Part shown: positions 9,595-18,878 of the stretch, in pieces
How the letters are laid out: every line of letters begins with the position of its first letter
Position numbering within the stretch: the first letter of the stretch is position 1
Assembly: GCA_030153045.1 (NCBI GenBank)
Contig: JASLID010000038.1
Coordinates: 1 to 64,000, forward strand
DNA length: 64,000 nucleotides
Direction: 5' to 3'
From: Flavobacterium sp.
GTDB lineage: Bacteria; Bacteroidota; Bacteroidia; Flavobacteriales; Flavobacteriaceae
Position numbers and translations under genes: made by a program
The notes under the pieces: model-generated
Told to the model about the DNA's origin: nothing
The model's database searches: none
The model's input: the letters and a program-made list of their open reading frames with translations, nothing else

Positions 9595-9595
9595 A

Positions 9596-10306
9596 ATGAA
9601 GAAGCTTTTAATTATAATATTTGTATTAACATCCACTTTTAGTAATGCTCAAAAGATTTTCAGCAGAAGTATGTTTGCTAGAAAACCTATTATTAATTTA
9701 GAAAACTTCGACAAGCAACGACTTCATTTTGGTTTTTTTCTTGGTTTTAACAATTATGACTTTAAAATTGATAAAAAATTTGACGGTCAAGACATTATAG
9801 TTGATAGTCAAACCGGGTTTAATGTAGGTTTAATTACCAACTTAAGAATTGCCGAATATGTAGATTTGCGTTTCGAACCAGGATTGTACTACGGACAACG
9901 AAATTTGCATTTTCCAGGCATAGAAGACCCTGTTGATGCTTTAAGAGAAGTAAAATCAACCTACATACACTTTCCGTTATTACTGAAATTTTCTTCTAAA
10001 AGGATTGGAAATGTTAGACCTTATGTTCTAGGCGGTGTTTCAACCGATATGAATTTATCGAGTAATGCTAAATCACCAGATGACAATTCGGCAAATCGAT
10101 TTAGAATGGTTAAAAGCACCAGCAACTATGAATTAGGATTGGGTATCGATTTGTATATGGAGTATTTTAAGTTTTCTCCTTCTATAAGAGGTGTTTTTGG
10201 AATGAAAAACGAATTAATTCCAGATGCCGACCCAAACAGCCCATGGACAGGAAATGTTGCCTCAATGGCAACTCGCGGAGTGTTTATTAATTTTGCTTTT
10301 CATTAA
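9596..10306 (+). CDS. porT: Type IX secretion / gliding protein PorT
   Basis: About 236 residues from the ATG at 9596, which gives a signal peptide (MKKLLIIIFVLTSTFSNAQ). The rest resembles an eight-stranded outer-membrane barrel of the PorT type: FGFFLGFNNYDFKI, FEPGLYYGQRNLHF, YIHFPLLLKFSSKR, YVLGGVSTDMNLSS. PorT is needed for type IX secretion in Porphyromonas and Flavobacterium. An upstream in-frame start at 9557 would overlap ubiE and precede the signal peptide, so it is rejected. The gene converges with and overlaps by four bases the rRNA methyltransferase gene. Confidence 0.88.
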   Translation: MKKLLIIIFVLTSTFSNAQKIFSRSMFARKPIINLENFDKQRLHFGFFLGFNNYDFKIDKKFDGQDIIVDSQTGFNVGLITNLRIAEYVDLRFEPGLYYGQRNLHFPGIEDPVDALREVKSTYIHFPLLLKFSSKRIGNVRPYVLGGVSTDMNLSSNAKSPDDNSANRFRMVKSTSNYELGLGIDLYMEYFKFSPSIRGVFGMKNELIPDADPNSPWTGNVASMATRGVFINFAFH

Positions 10307-11031
10307 TTTGAACGCTTAAATTCGCTCAAAATAATCGCAGTAGCAGTCGCTACATTTAAACTTTCTGTTTGTTGTAAATTTCCAAAACGAGGAATCGAAA
10401 TTTTTTGAGTAACTAGATTTTCAACAGCTTTAGAAATTCCGTTGGCTTCGTTTCCTAAAACAATAATTCCTTCCTGAGGCAAAGTGGTTTTATAAATATT
10501 TTCGCCTTCCATAAAAGTCCCGAAAATAATTGTTTTGGCATTCGCCAAATAATCTTCTAAATTCACATAACTAATATTCACTCTAGCAATAGACCCCATG
10601 GTAGCTTGCACGACTTTAGGATTGTAAACATCTACTGTTTGTTCCGAACAAACAATTTGCGAAATTCCAAACCAGTCGCACAATCTAATGATTGTTCCTA
10701 AATTTCCCGGATCGCGAATATCATCGAGCGCTACAATTAAACCTTGATCTACAATAGCTTTTTCTTGTGGAATTTTAAAAACAGCCAAACAATCGTTAGC
10801 AGTAGTTAAAGCTGATATTTTTTTAAGATCATTTTCAGAAATAATTGACTTTTGTGCTTTGGAAACATCAAAAAACATTTCCTGAGTCATGAATATATGC
10901 TCTAATTGAAGGTTAGAATTTAAAAGCTCTTCAATTACTTTTACCCCTTCGGCAATAAACAATTGATGTTGTTTTCTATATTTTTTTTGAACTAAACTCG
11001 TTATAAGCTTTATTTGACTTTTGCTAACCAT
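10303..11031 (-). CDS. TrmH/SpoU-family RNA 2'-O-methyltransferase
   Basis: A 242-residue SPOUT methyltransferase. The N-terminal part is a substrate-binding segment (KYRKQHQLFIAEGVKVIEEL). The C-terminal SpoU domain has its three motifs: ALDDIRDPGNLGTIIRLCDW, IIVLGNEANGISKAV and IPRFGNLQQTESLNVATATA. The likely target is 23S rRNA or tRNA ribose, and the precise site cannot be told from sequence. It is divergent from tamL, with only about 36 bases between the two probable start codons. Confidence 0.9.
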   Translation of the reverse strand: MVSKSQIKLITSLVQKKYRKQHQLFIAEGVKVIEELLNSNLQLEHIFMTQEMFFDVSKAQKSIISENDLKKISALTTANDCLAVFKIPQEKAIVDQGLIVALDDIRDPGNLGTIIRLCDWFGISQIVCSEQTVDVYNPKVVQATMGSIARVNISYVNLEDYLANAKTIIFGTFMEGENIYKTTLPQEGIIVLGNEANGISKAVENLVTQKISIPRFGNLQQTESLNVATATAIILSEFKRSN

Positions 11032-11041
11032 TAAAAAAGTG

Positions 11042-11049
11042 TATTTTTG
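11042..11049 (+). promoter_or_regulatory. Putative -7 box (TATTTTTG) for tamL
   Basis: TAnnTTTG match in the narrow divergent gap. Its last three bases are the TTG that opens the longest tamL frame, so that TTG cannot be the start if this promoter is used. Confidence 0.5.
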
Positions 11050-11067
11050 GATAAATTTCTGATTCTT

Positions 11068-13614
11068 TTGAATAATATCTCTACAAAAATATCACTATTT
11101 ATTCTAATTGCTGCACTAATTTCAGCTTGTAATGTTGTTAAGAAAGTTCCGGCAGATAAATTCCTATTAACTAAAAACGAATTAGGTGTAAATGGAAAGC
11201 AAGTAAAAAAAGAAGATATTATTGCTCAAATCGTACAATCGCCTAACACTTCAATTCTTGGTTATAAACTAAGATTGAATATGTACAATCTGGCAAAAGA
11301 CAATACAGATTCTATTTTTAGAGCCAAATACACTGCAAATCCAGAAAAATATTACCGAAAAGCCAAATGGTTATCTAAAAAACAAGTCAATCGTTTAGGA
11401 AAATCCTTTTGGTATTCTGGCTGGCATAGTTTTTTAAGAAAAACCGGAGAACCACCTGTTATTATAGACACCATACAAACCAAACGTTCTATAAAAAACT
11501 TAAAAGCCTATTACTTTAACGAAGGCTATTTTGATGCAGAAGCTAAATTTGAAGCACAATATCACGACAAACAACGCGGAAACATTAAATATACGCTTAC
11601 AACTGGGCAACCTACTTTTTTAGATACTATTTCTAGAGAAATTGAAACGCCAGCTATTGATTCACTTTATTTATTATCAAAGAGAAAATCGCACCTTAAA
11701 CAAGGCGAACAATATAAAACCGAAAATTTTGATTTAGAAAGAAGCAGACTAACCGCTTACTTTAGAAATCGTGGTGTATATCATTTTCAGCAGCAAAACA
11801 TCAATTTTGTACTTGATACGATGACTAAAAAAGCGCCTGTAAAAATCTATATCACAGATAGAGAATTTAAAGATGGAGACTCTATCAAAACAAAACCTTA
11901 TCAGATATACAGAATTAGTGAAGTCAATATTTTTACAAACGATTTAGCCACTAAAAATCAAAATAAAATTATTGATAGTGCTCGATATAAAAACTTCAAT
12001 ATATACAGTTCAAACAAACTTCGTTATCGCCCTAAAGCTTTAACTGATGCCGTTTTTATACAAAAAGACAGCTTGTTTAGCGAAGAAAAAAAAACACTTA
12101 CACTGCGATCTTTAAGCAATCTAAAGGTATTTAATTACCCCAACATCGTTTATGTTGAAGATCCTGTTACCCATACTCTTAAAGCCAATATAATTTTAAC
12201 CTCAAAAGACAAGTACGGATTTAAAACCGATTTCGATTTTACACACTCCAATATTCAGGAGTTTGGTATTTCTGGAGCTACTTCGGTATCCATTCGTAAT
12301 ATTTTTAGAGGTGCCGAAATATTAGAACTTGGTTTAAGAGGTAATATAGGTTCTTCTTCAAAAGTATCCAATCTTGACAATCAATTTTTTAATGTATTAG
12401 AAGTTGGTGCCGATATGCGATTATTGTTCCCAAGATTGTTTTTGCCTTTTAAAACAGAACGGATTATTCCAAAATCCATGTTCCCTAATAGTTTAATTAG
12501 TGCTGGTTTTGCCAAACAAAGAAACATAGGACTAGACAAAGAAAATTTTACTTCTATTGTAAATTATAGTTGGGTTCCTAATAAAACCATGAATGCCAAA
12601 TTGGATTTGATTAATGTTCAATACGTAAAAAACATCAATACCAACAATTACTTTAATGTTTACGGTTCTTCCTATAATAGATTAAATGATTTAGCCTTAG
12701 TTTACAATACAAATCCTGATTACATTGATGCTGAAGGAAATTTAACCAAAGAGGCAGGCGGTGCAGATTCTTTTATCAACAGTGCCTTGAACAATGATTT
12801 TCCTGCTTTAAACCCAACTGGCAACGATTATAAAACAATCAAAAGCATCAAAGAGCGTAAAGAACGACTTACTGAGAATAATTTAATATTTGCCTCTAAT
12901 ATAAGTTTCTCAAAAGAAACCAAAACAGGTTTATTTGACAATGAGTTCTATAGCTTTAGAGCTAAAATAGAATCTGCAGGAAACCTTCTTTCGTTAGTTT
13001 CTAACATTACCAAACAGCCGGAAGATATTGATGGATCAAAGAGTATCTTTGGTTTAGAATATTCTCAATACATTAAAACCGAATTCGATTACGTAAAACA
13101 TTGGGATTTAACCGATGATAAATCTTTTGCTGTTCGAAGCTTTTTTGGAATTGCTATTCCATACGGAAATTCAAAATCAGTTCCTTTTTCCCGAAGTTAT
13201 TTTGCCGGTGGATCTAACGATAATAGAGCATGGCAATCGTATAGTTTGGGCCCAGGAAGTTCAGGCGGGCTAAATGATTTTAATGAAGCCAATATGAAAA
13301 TAGCCTTCAATGCTGAATTTAGATTCAAATTTTTTGGTGATTTAAACGGAGCGCTTTTTGCCGATTGCGGAAACATTTGGAACGTACTTGATAGTGAAAC
13401 CGATGAAACCAAAATTTTTAGCGGTTTTAAATCGTTGGAAGATCTGGCTTTAGGCACAGGGCTTGGATTTAGATATGATTTTAACTTCTTTTTAGCCAGG
13501 ATAGATTTTGGTTTCAAGACCTATAATCCTGCAAAAGAAGAAAACAGAAAATGGTTTAAAGAATTAAATTTAAGTCAATCTATACTAAATATTGGTATAA
13601 ACTATCCGTTCTAA
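11068..13614 (+). CDS. tamL: TamL-type lipoprotein BamA-family outer-membrane protein
   Basis: About 848 residues starting at the TTG at 11068. The reading frame opens at another TTG (11047), but that lies inside a promoter-like -7 box. From 11068 the sequence reads as a lipoprotein signal (SLFILIAALISAC), so the protein is probably lipid-anchored at that cysteine. POTRA-like repeats follow (for example KNLKAYYFNEGYFDAEAKF), and the C-terminal half is a BamA/Omp85 barrel with SRSYFAGGSNDNRAWQSYSL and a terminal INYPF. TamL is the Bacteroidota lipoprotein counterpart of TamA and is thought to act with TamB in outer-membrane assembly. A BamA paralogue of another type is the alternative. Confidence 0.88.
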   Translation: MNNISTKISLFILIAALISACNVVKKVPADKFLLTKNELGVNGKQVKKEDIIAQIVQSPNTSILGYKLRLNMYNLAKDNTDSIFRAKYTANPEKYYRKAKWLSKKQVNRLGKSFWYSGWHSFLRKTGEPPVIIDTIQTKRSIKNLKAYYFNEGYFDAEAKFEAQYHDKQRGNIKYTLTTGQPTFLDTISREIETPAIDSLYLLSKRKSHLKQGEQYKTENFDLERSRLTAYFRNRGVYHFQQQNINFVLDTMTKKAPVKIYITDREFKDGDSIKTKPYQIYRISEVNIFTNDLATKNQNKIIDSARYKNFNIYSSNKLRYRPKALTDAVFIQKDSLFSEEKKTLTLRSLSNLKVFNYPNIVYVEDPVTHTLKANIILTSKDKYGFKTDFDFTHSNIQEFGISGATSVSIRNIFRGAEILELGLRGNIGSSSKVSNLDNQFFNVLEVGADMRLLFPRLFLPFKTERIIPKSMFPNSLISAGFAKQRNIGLDKENFTSIVNYSWVPNKTMNAKLDLINVQYVKNINTNNYFNVYGSSYNRLNDLALVYNTNPDYIDAEGNLTKEAGGADSFINSALNNDFPALNPTGNDYKTIKSIKERKERLTENNLIFASNISFSKETKTGLFDNEFYSFRAKIESAGNLLSLVSNITKQPEDIDGSKSIFGLEYSQYIKTEFDYVKHWDLTDDKSFAVRSFFGIAIPYGNSKSVPFSRSYFAGGSNDNRAWQSYSLGPGSSGGLNDFNEANMKIAFNAEFRFKFFGDLNGALFADCGNIWNVLDSETDETKIFSGFKSLEDLALGTGLGFRYDFNFFLARIDFGFKTYNPAKEENRKWFKELNLSQSILNIGINYPF

Positions 13615-13625
13615 AAGTAAATTTG

Positions 13626-13633
13626 TAATTTTG
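13626..13633 (+). promoter_or_regulatory. Putative -7 box (TAATTTTG) for fbaA
   Basis: TAnnTTTG match 22 bases before the fbaA start and 12 bases after the tamL stop. Confidence 0.5.
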
Positions 13634-13654
13634 TCAATCTTAATTTTTTAACAA

Positions 13655-14722
13655 ATGGCACACAATATAAAACCAGGCGTTGCAACTGGCGACCAAGTTC
13701 AAGAAATTTTTAATTATGCAAAACAAAAAGGCTTTGCATTACCAGCTGTAAACGTAGTGGGTTCAAGTACTATAAATGGTGTTTTAGAAACTGCTGCAAA
13801 ACTAAACGCTCCTGTAATTATTCAGTTTTCTAATGGAGGTGCACAGTTTAATGCTGGAAAAGGATTATCTAACGCCAACGAAAAATCAGCTATTGCCGGT
13901 GCCGTTGCTGGCGCAAAACACATACATACATTAGCCGAAGCTTACGGTGCTACTGTTATTTTACACACAGATCATTGCGCTAAAAAATTATTACCTTGGA
14001 TTGACGGATTACTTGATGCTTCTGAAAAACATTTTGCAGAAACAGGTAAACCTTTGTATTCATCGCATATGATTGACTTGTCAGAAGAACCAATCGAAGA
14101 AAATATCGAAATTTGTAAAAAATACTTAGCTCGTATGAGCAAGATGGGTATGACTCTAGAAATTGAATTAGGCATTACTGGCGGTGAAGAAGATGGTGTA
14201 GATAATAGCGATGTTGACAGTTCAAAACTATACACGCAACCCGAAGAAGTAGCTTATGCTTACGAAGAATTAATGAAAATTTCTCCTCGTTTTACCATTG
14301 CTGCTGCTTTTGGGAACGTTCACGGTGTGTACAAACCCGGAAATGTAAAACTAACGCCAAAAATCCTGAAAAACTCTCAAGATTATGTTCAAAATAAATT
14401 CAATACAGGAAACAACCCTGTAGATTTTGTTTTTCATGGTGGTTCAGGTTCTACATTAGAAGAAATTAGAGAAGCTATTTCTTATGGCGTAATCAAAATG
14501 AATATTGATACCGATTTACAATTTGCTTTCACAGAAGGAATTCGTGATTACATGAATTCTAAAATTGACTATTTAAGAACTCAAATAGGAAGTCCAGAAG
14601 GCGCTGATTCTCCAAATAAAAAACATTACGACCCAAGAAAATGGGTTCGCGAAGGAGAAGTTACCTTCAATACTAGATTAGAACAGGCATTTGCTGATTT
14701 AAAAAACGTTAATACATTATAA
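13655..14722 (+). CDS. fbaA: Fructose-bisphosphate aldolase, class II
   Basis: A 355-residue zinc-dependent aldolase of glycolysis and gluconeogenesis that splits fructose 1,6-bisphosphate to DHAP and glyceraldehyde 3-phosphate. Visible motifs are LHTDHCAKKLLPWIDG (catalytic Asp and zinc His), ELGITGGEEDGVDN, AAFGNVHGVYKPG, FVFHGGSGST and MNIDTDLQFAF. Length matches class IIa enzymes. It has its own promoter-like box, and accD follows after 70 AT-rich bases with no terminator visible. Confidence 0.97.
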   Translation: MAHNIKPGVATGDQVQEIFNYAKQKGFALPAVNVVGSSTINGVLETAAKLNAPVIIQFSNGGAQFNAGKGLSNANEKSAIAGAVAGAKHIHTLAEAYGATVILHTDHCAKKLLPWIDGLLDASEKHFAETGKPLYSSHMIDLSEEPIEENIEICKKYLARMSKMGMTLEIELGITGGEEDGVDNSDVDSSKLYTQPEEVAYAYEELMKISPRFTIAAAFGNVHGVYKPGNVKLTPKILKNSQDYVQNKFNTGNNPVDFVFHGGSGSTLEEIREAISYGVIKMNIDTDLQFAFTEGIRDYMNSKIDYLRTQIGSPEGADSPNKKHYDPRKWVREGEVTFNTRLEQAFADLKNVNTL

Positions 14723-14792
14723 ATTCAAATTGCGAATTACAAATTACGAAACAACTCCTAATTTATAATTCATAATTCATAATTAAAGAAAT

Positions 14793-15647
14793 ATGGCTTG
14801 GTTTAAAAGAAAAGAAAAAGGAATTACGACTGCTACCGAAGATAAAATGGATGTTCCAAAAGGACTTTGGTACAAATCACCTACAGGAAAAATTGTAGAT
14901 GCCGATGAACTGGCAAGAAACCTATGGGTAAGTCCAGAAGATGATTTTCATGTAAGAATTGGTAGTGCTGAATATTTCCAAATATTATTCGATAACAACG
15001 AGTTTACCGAACTTGATGCAAATATGACTGCAAAAGATCCACTTGGATTTGTGGATACTAAAAAATATGCTGATCGATTGGTAGATGCTATTGCGAAAAC
15101 AAAATTGAAAGACGCTGTTCGTACGGCAGTTGGAAAATCGAAAGGAAATGACTTAGTAGTTTGCTGTATGGATTTTGCCTTTATTGGCGGATCAATGGGA
15201 GCTGTTGTTGGGGAAAAAATCGCACGTGGAATTAATCACTCTATAGAAAACAACATTCCTTTTGTGATGATTTCTAAATCAGGTGGTGCCCGTATGATGG
15301 AAGCAGCTTATTCGCTAATGCAATTGGCAAAAACCTCAGCGAAATTAGCACAATTGGCTGAAGCTGGAATTCCATACATTTCGTTATGTACAGATCCAAC
15401 AACAGGAGGAACTACGGCTTCATACGCAATGCTTGGCGACATTAATATTGCAGAACCAGGGGCTTTAATTGGATTTGCCGGACCGCGTGTCGTAAAAGAT
15501 ACCACGGGTAAAGATTTACCTGAAGGATTCCAAACTTCTGAATTCCTTTTAGAACACGGTTTCCTTGATTTTATTACCCCTAGAAAAGAACTGAAGGACA
15601 AAATCAACTTATATTTAGATTTGATTTTAAATCAGGAAGTACGATAA
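14793..15647 (+). CDS. accD: Acetyl-CoA carboxylase carboxyltransferase, beta subunit
   Basis: A 284-residue AccD that, with AccA, moves carboxyl from biotin to acetyl-CoA in fatty acid synthesis. The carboxyltransferase core is intact (FIGGSMGAVVGEKI, ISKSGGARMMEAAYSLMQL, CTDPTTGGTTASYAMLGD, IGFAGPRVV). The N-terminal zinc-ribbon layout is retained, but all four metal cysteines of the usual CPSC...CPKC pattern are replaced (KSPTGK and VSPEDD), so this protein should not bind zinc there. A strong terminator follows the stop. Confidence 0.95.
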   Translation: MAWFKRKEKGITTATEDKMDVPKGLWYKSPTGKIVDADELARNLWVSPEDDFHVRIGSAEYFQILFDNNEFTELDANMTAKDPLGFVDTKKYADRLVDAIAKTKLKDAVRTAVGKSKGNDLVVCCMDFAFIGGSMGAVVGEKIARGINHSIENNIPFVMISKSGGARMMEAAYSLMQLAKTSAKLAQLAEAGIPYISLCTDPTTGGTTASYAMLGDINIAEPGALIGFAGPRVVKDTTGKDLPEGFQTSEFLLEHGFLDFITPRKELKDKINLYLDLILNQEVR

Positions 15648-15651
15648 TTCA

Positions 15652-15680
15652 AAATCCCGTCTAATTCAGACGGGATTTTT
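15652..15680 (+). terminator. Rho-independent terminator after accD
   Basis: AAATCCCGTCT and AGACGGGATTT form an 11-bp stem with a 5-base loop and a T-run. Confidence 0.85.
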
Positions 15681-15703
15681 TATTTTAATTAAATTATATT
15701 TAG

Positions 15704-15732
15704 TTGTCATTTCTCCTTCGTCGAAATGACAA
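15704..15732. repeat. Short perfect inverted repeat
   Basis: TTGTCATTTC and GAAATGACAA are perfect 10-bp arms around a 9-base loop, between accD and the permease remnant. It resembles the small extragenic palindromes common in Flavobacterium genomes; function unknown. Confidence 0.5.
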
Positions 15733-15749
15733 AATTGAAAAACACTAAT

Positions 15750-15850
15750 TTACATCCCACTTCTAATCGCTTCCGCAGGATCTAATTTGGAAACTGTAAT
15801 TACAGGAAAATTCCTGAGATCAATCCGATAAAAGCCGCTAAGGATGTTCC
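15750..15850 (-). pseudogene. Remnant of a MacB/FtsX-type ABC permease 3' end
   Basis: Read leftward, the last codons give SKLDPAEAIRSGM and a stop, almost the same as the end of the intact permease gene at 17476 (SKLDPVEAIRSGM). Just upstream, SLAAFIGLISGIF reads in another frame, matching the final membrane helix of that family but joined by a frameshift where a proline codon would be expected. The rest of the gene is gone. It is most likely the end of a lost tandem permease copy. Confidence 0.7.
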
Positions 15851-15946
15851 TTAAAACTACATTCCAAAAATCTGAAACAAACTCATAAAATAATAAGGGA
15901 GCTTTAATTTCTAAAAGCCCCCTTTTTTCTTACATCAAATGTGTAT

Positions 15947-17299
15947 CTAATCAACTACAACTCTATGATTTTCTATTTGACCATTAATATTGATTTTCAG
16001 AACATAAACACCTTTTTCTAAACCTTTAACGTTAATAGAAGCAGTATTGTTTATAATTTCTGCTCTTGATTTTAACTGCTCTTTCATATTATAAAGCTGA
16101 GCTGAAATTCTAGTTCCTTTTCCTTTTTTGACTTGGGCATTTTTATCTTTCAACACTACATTTATTATTTCACTAGTTGGATTCGGGTAAACGGTGTAAG
16201 TAGTTGTATTTTGATTTCTATTTAAAGCTTCCTGTGTTTCAAATATTTCAAAATTCAATTCTTGCCAATCAGACCAACCACATGCATTTTTCGCTCTGAC
16301 TCTGACTCCTGTTTGTCCAAAATTCATCATTCCAATTCTAGCTAAATTTCTTGCCTTTGAAAGAGAGATATTACTATTTACAACCTGCCATTCCCAATTT
16401 GCATTATTTGTTGCCTCGGAAACAGTTAAACCATTAAAGTTGGCTGTAATCTTATCATTAAGATCTAAGGATGGTAAATAAGTATAAGGAACTCCAACTG
16501 AACCAGAACAAAAATCTTTACCTCTCGAATCACATGTAAAATCTTTCAGAGTAGGAATGCCTGAATACAATGAAAATGTCTTTTGTACTGATTGATTGCA
16601 AGAGTTAGTAATGGTTGCAATTAAACTGCCTAAATCTCCACTACCGTTCATGGTTACAGTTGTTTGAGTACTGGAAGAATTACTTAATGATGCTAATGAT
16701 GAATTTGACAGACTCCACGCAACTGATTCACCAGCATTCACTCCTGTAATATTAAAAACACCAGAGCCTGTACATACATTATTTCCGTTAATTACTGCGT
16801 TACTGGTAAATGTAGAAGCTCTGTAAACTGAACAAGATCCAACATCATATGCACTACTATTACCATTGTTATTTGTGAAATATGCGGTTACAGAAACACT
16901 CGATGGTGTTGCAGTGGGAGAACTTGGTATTAAAATAAGATAATTGTTCCCTGTATATATAGTTCCAGAGTTAGTCCATCCTGGCCCAACAGTCCATTTA
17001 AAAGTAAATGTCCCAGTTCCAATGACTGGAGTTACACATTGAAAAGTAACCGATTGCGTGGAGCAAGAAGGTAGCACTTGAGGAAAGCAACCAATAAAAT
17101 ACCCATTATCCTTTGAAGGAATATCAATTTCACCTCTTTTATAATAACTAGTTAAGATAGTGTCATTATCAACAACACTAAAAGATGTTGTTAAACAATT
17201 TCTCACCTCTTTCCCTGAAGGTGTGAAGGACATGGTTACTATAGCCATTGACATTAAAAACAAACCCATTAAGGCTTTTTTGGTAAAATTGGTTTTCAT
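15947..17299 (-). CDS. Secreted protein with type IX (Por) C-terminal sorting domain
   Basis: A 450-residue exported protein. It has a signal peptide (MKTNFTKKALMGLFLMSMAI), then serine/threonine/asparagine-rich beta sequence resembling PKD/Ig-like surface modules (about 60-270), and a C-terminal type A sorting domain (VYPNPTSEIINVVL, LEKGVYVLKI, ending HRVVVD). That domain directs export through the type IX system, in which PorT (9596) also acts. No enzymatic domain is recognisable. The gene lies between the permease remnant and the intact permease gene, so it may have been inserted between two formerly adjacent permease copies. Confidence 0.82.
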   Translation of the reverse strand: MKTNFTKKALMGLFLMSMAIVTMSFTPSGKEVRNCLTTSFSVVDNDTILTSYYKRGEIDIPSKDNGYFIGCFPQVLPSCSTQSVTFQCVTPVIGTGTFTFKWTVGPGWTNSGTIYTGNNYLILIPSSPTATPSSVSVTAYFTNNNGNSSAYDVGSCSVYRASTFTSNAVINGNNVCTGSGVFNITGVNAGESVAWSLSNSSLASLSNSSSTQTTVTMNGSGDLGSLIATITNSCNQSVQKTFSLYSGIPTLKDFTCDSRGKDFCSGSVGVPYTYLPSLDLNDKITANFNGLTVSEATNNANWEWQVVNSNISLSKARNLARIGMMNFGQTGVRVRAKNACGWSDWQELNFEIFETQEALNRNQNTTTYTVYPNPTSEIINVVLKDKNAQVKKGKGTRISAQLYNMKEQLKSRAEIINNTASINVKGLEKGVYVLKININGQIENHRVVVD

Positions 17300-17475
17300 A
17301 AATTAAATTGATTTTAAAGTTTTCTTTTAGATAATTACAATGCTTATAAAAGCAAAATATAATTTCAAAAGTAAGAAAATTTTTACCAATAAAATCCATT
17401 AACAAACCCTTACAGAAGAGAAATCTGAATCAACTGAAAACCTGAAACTTACGCAATAAATTAGTTTTTTTTTAA

Positions 17476-18723
17476 CTACATCCCACTTCTAATTGCTTCC
17501 ACAGGATCTAATTTTGACGCCATGTATGCTGGAATTATTCCGGCTATAATTCCTATAAAAATTGAAATTCCTGCTCCAAAAAGAATATTCCCTAGACCAA
17601 GTATAAACTCAAAATCTAGGACATTAGTAAGGACATAAGAGATTATCCAAACAAAGCACACTCCAATAATTCCTCCAAACAAACATAAAATAACAGACTC
17701 AAATAAAAACTGGAATAAAATGAATTTTTGTTTTGCCCCAAGTGATTTCTGAATACCAATCAAGTTCGTTCGTTCTTTAACAGATACAAACATAATATTA
17801 GCTATTCCAAAACCTCCTACAAGAAGCGAAAAGATACTTATAAATATTCCACCGCCTTTAACTTGCCCCATTAAACCATCTAACATATCAGTAAGACCAG
17901 AAAGGACATTAATAAAAAAATTGTCAATTTCTCCAACCTTCAACCCTCTATAGCTTCTGAGTTTTTGTGCCAATTCACTTTTAAAAGCATCTATATCAAC
18001 TCCATCAACAGGTTTAATTAATATGGCAGGCATAAGTGTTTCATTATTATCTCCATACAATCGACGCAAAAAATTAACCGGAAAATAAACGGTGGTATCA
18101 TCTTCTTCTCCAAAAATACCAGCGCCAACTTTCTTTAAAACACCAATAACAGTAAATTTCTGTCCATACAAACGCACCTGTTTACCAATCGGGTCAATTC
18201 CTTCAAACAAATTTTTAGCAATATCGTACCCTAAAACAACCAACGGTTTTCCGGAATTGGATTCCGATTCGTTAAAAAAACGTCCTTCTTTAAAAGCTAA
18301 TGATTGAATATCTTCCAACTCATAAGTAACCGGTACCACACTAATAGAACTTACTGTTTTTCCTTCGTATTTTATGGCTTCTCTTTTGGCAAACAGCTGA
18401 AAACACATAGCATCCAAATCGTTAAGGGATTTATTCAGATACTCATATTCTTGGTAAGTTACATTAGGAAATTGATCTCTTTTCCATTCTGGAATATCAC
18501 TTGGTCCAAAAGGATGCTTGAATAAAAAAATAGAGTTTTTATCTAATGTACTTAAATCCTTTTTGATTTTTCTATCCAAAGAATCTACTGCTGTAAGCAC
18601 CGCAATAATCGAAAAAATTCCAATTGTAACGCCTAAAAGCGACAACAATGTTCGCAATTTATTGTTTCGCAAAGCATTAACCGCAAATCCAAAACTCTCT
18701 TTCAGCAATCGAATATATATCAT
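17476..18723 (-). CDS. MacB/FtsX-type ABC transporter permease
   Basis: About 415 residues from the ATG at 18723; a second ATG directly precedes it. The frame extends further upstream, but that part overlaps the purH promoter region. One N-terminal membrane helix follows NALRNNKLRTLLSLLGVTIG, then a MacB-like periplasmic domain (about 45-280), then three C-terminal helices (GGIFISIFSLLVGGFGIANI, FLFESVILCLFGGIIGVCFV, GAGISIFIGIIAGIIPAYMA). The protein ends DPVEAIRSGM. The family couples to an ATPase to move lipoproteins, peptides or toxins. No ATPase gene is next to it, so the substrate is unknown. Confidence 0.88.
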   Translation of the reverse strand: MIYIRLLKESFGFAVNALRNNKLRTLLSLLGVTIGIFSIIAVLTAVDSLDRKIKKDLSTLDKNSIFLFKHPFGPSDIPEWKRDQFPNVTYQEYEYLNKSLNDLDAMCFQLFAKREAIKYEGKTVSSISVVPVTYELEDIQSLAFKEGRFFNESESNSGKPLVVLGYDIAKNLFEGIDPIGKQVRLYGQKFTVIGVLKKVGAGIFGEEDDTTVYFPVNFLRRLYGDNNETLMPAILIKPVDGVDIDAFKSELAQKLRSYRGLKVGEIDNFFINVLSGLTDMLDGLMGQVKGGGIFISIFSLLVGGFGIANIMFVSVKERTNLIGIQKSLGAKQKFILFQFLFESVILCLFGGIIGVCFVWIISYVLTNVLDFEFILGLGNILFGAGISIFIGIIAGIIPAYMASKLDPVEAIRSGM

Positions 18724-18847
18724 CATAATGGCACGTATAAAACACGTTTGTACAAATCGACCTCTAGTTTCCAAAACCGATTTAAAAATTAGTATAAAAA
18801 TAAGAACATTTGTTACAAAGTACACTTAAAATTAATTTCAAAAAAAC

Positions 18848-18855
18848 TACTTTTG
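18848..18855 (+). promoter_or_regulatory. Putative -7 box (TACTTTTG) for purH
   Basis: TAnnTTTG match 23 bases before the chosen purH start. It falls inside the longer purH reading frame, which supports starting at 18879. Confidence 0.6.
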
Positions 18856-18878
18856 CTACTTCAAACGACAACAACACA

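Noticed and set aside
17178..17405. Leftward 75-codon frame at the start of the T9SS cargo gene
   Set aside because: It overlaps the signal peptide region of the cargo protein in another frame and has no family features.
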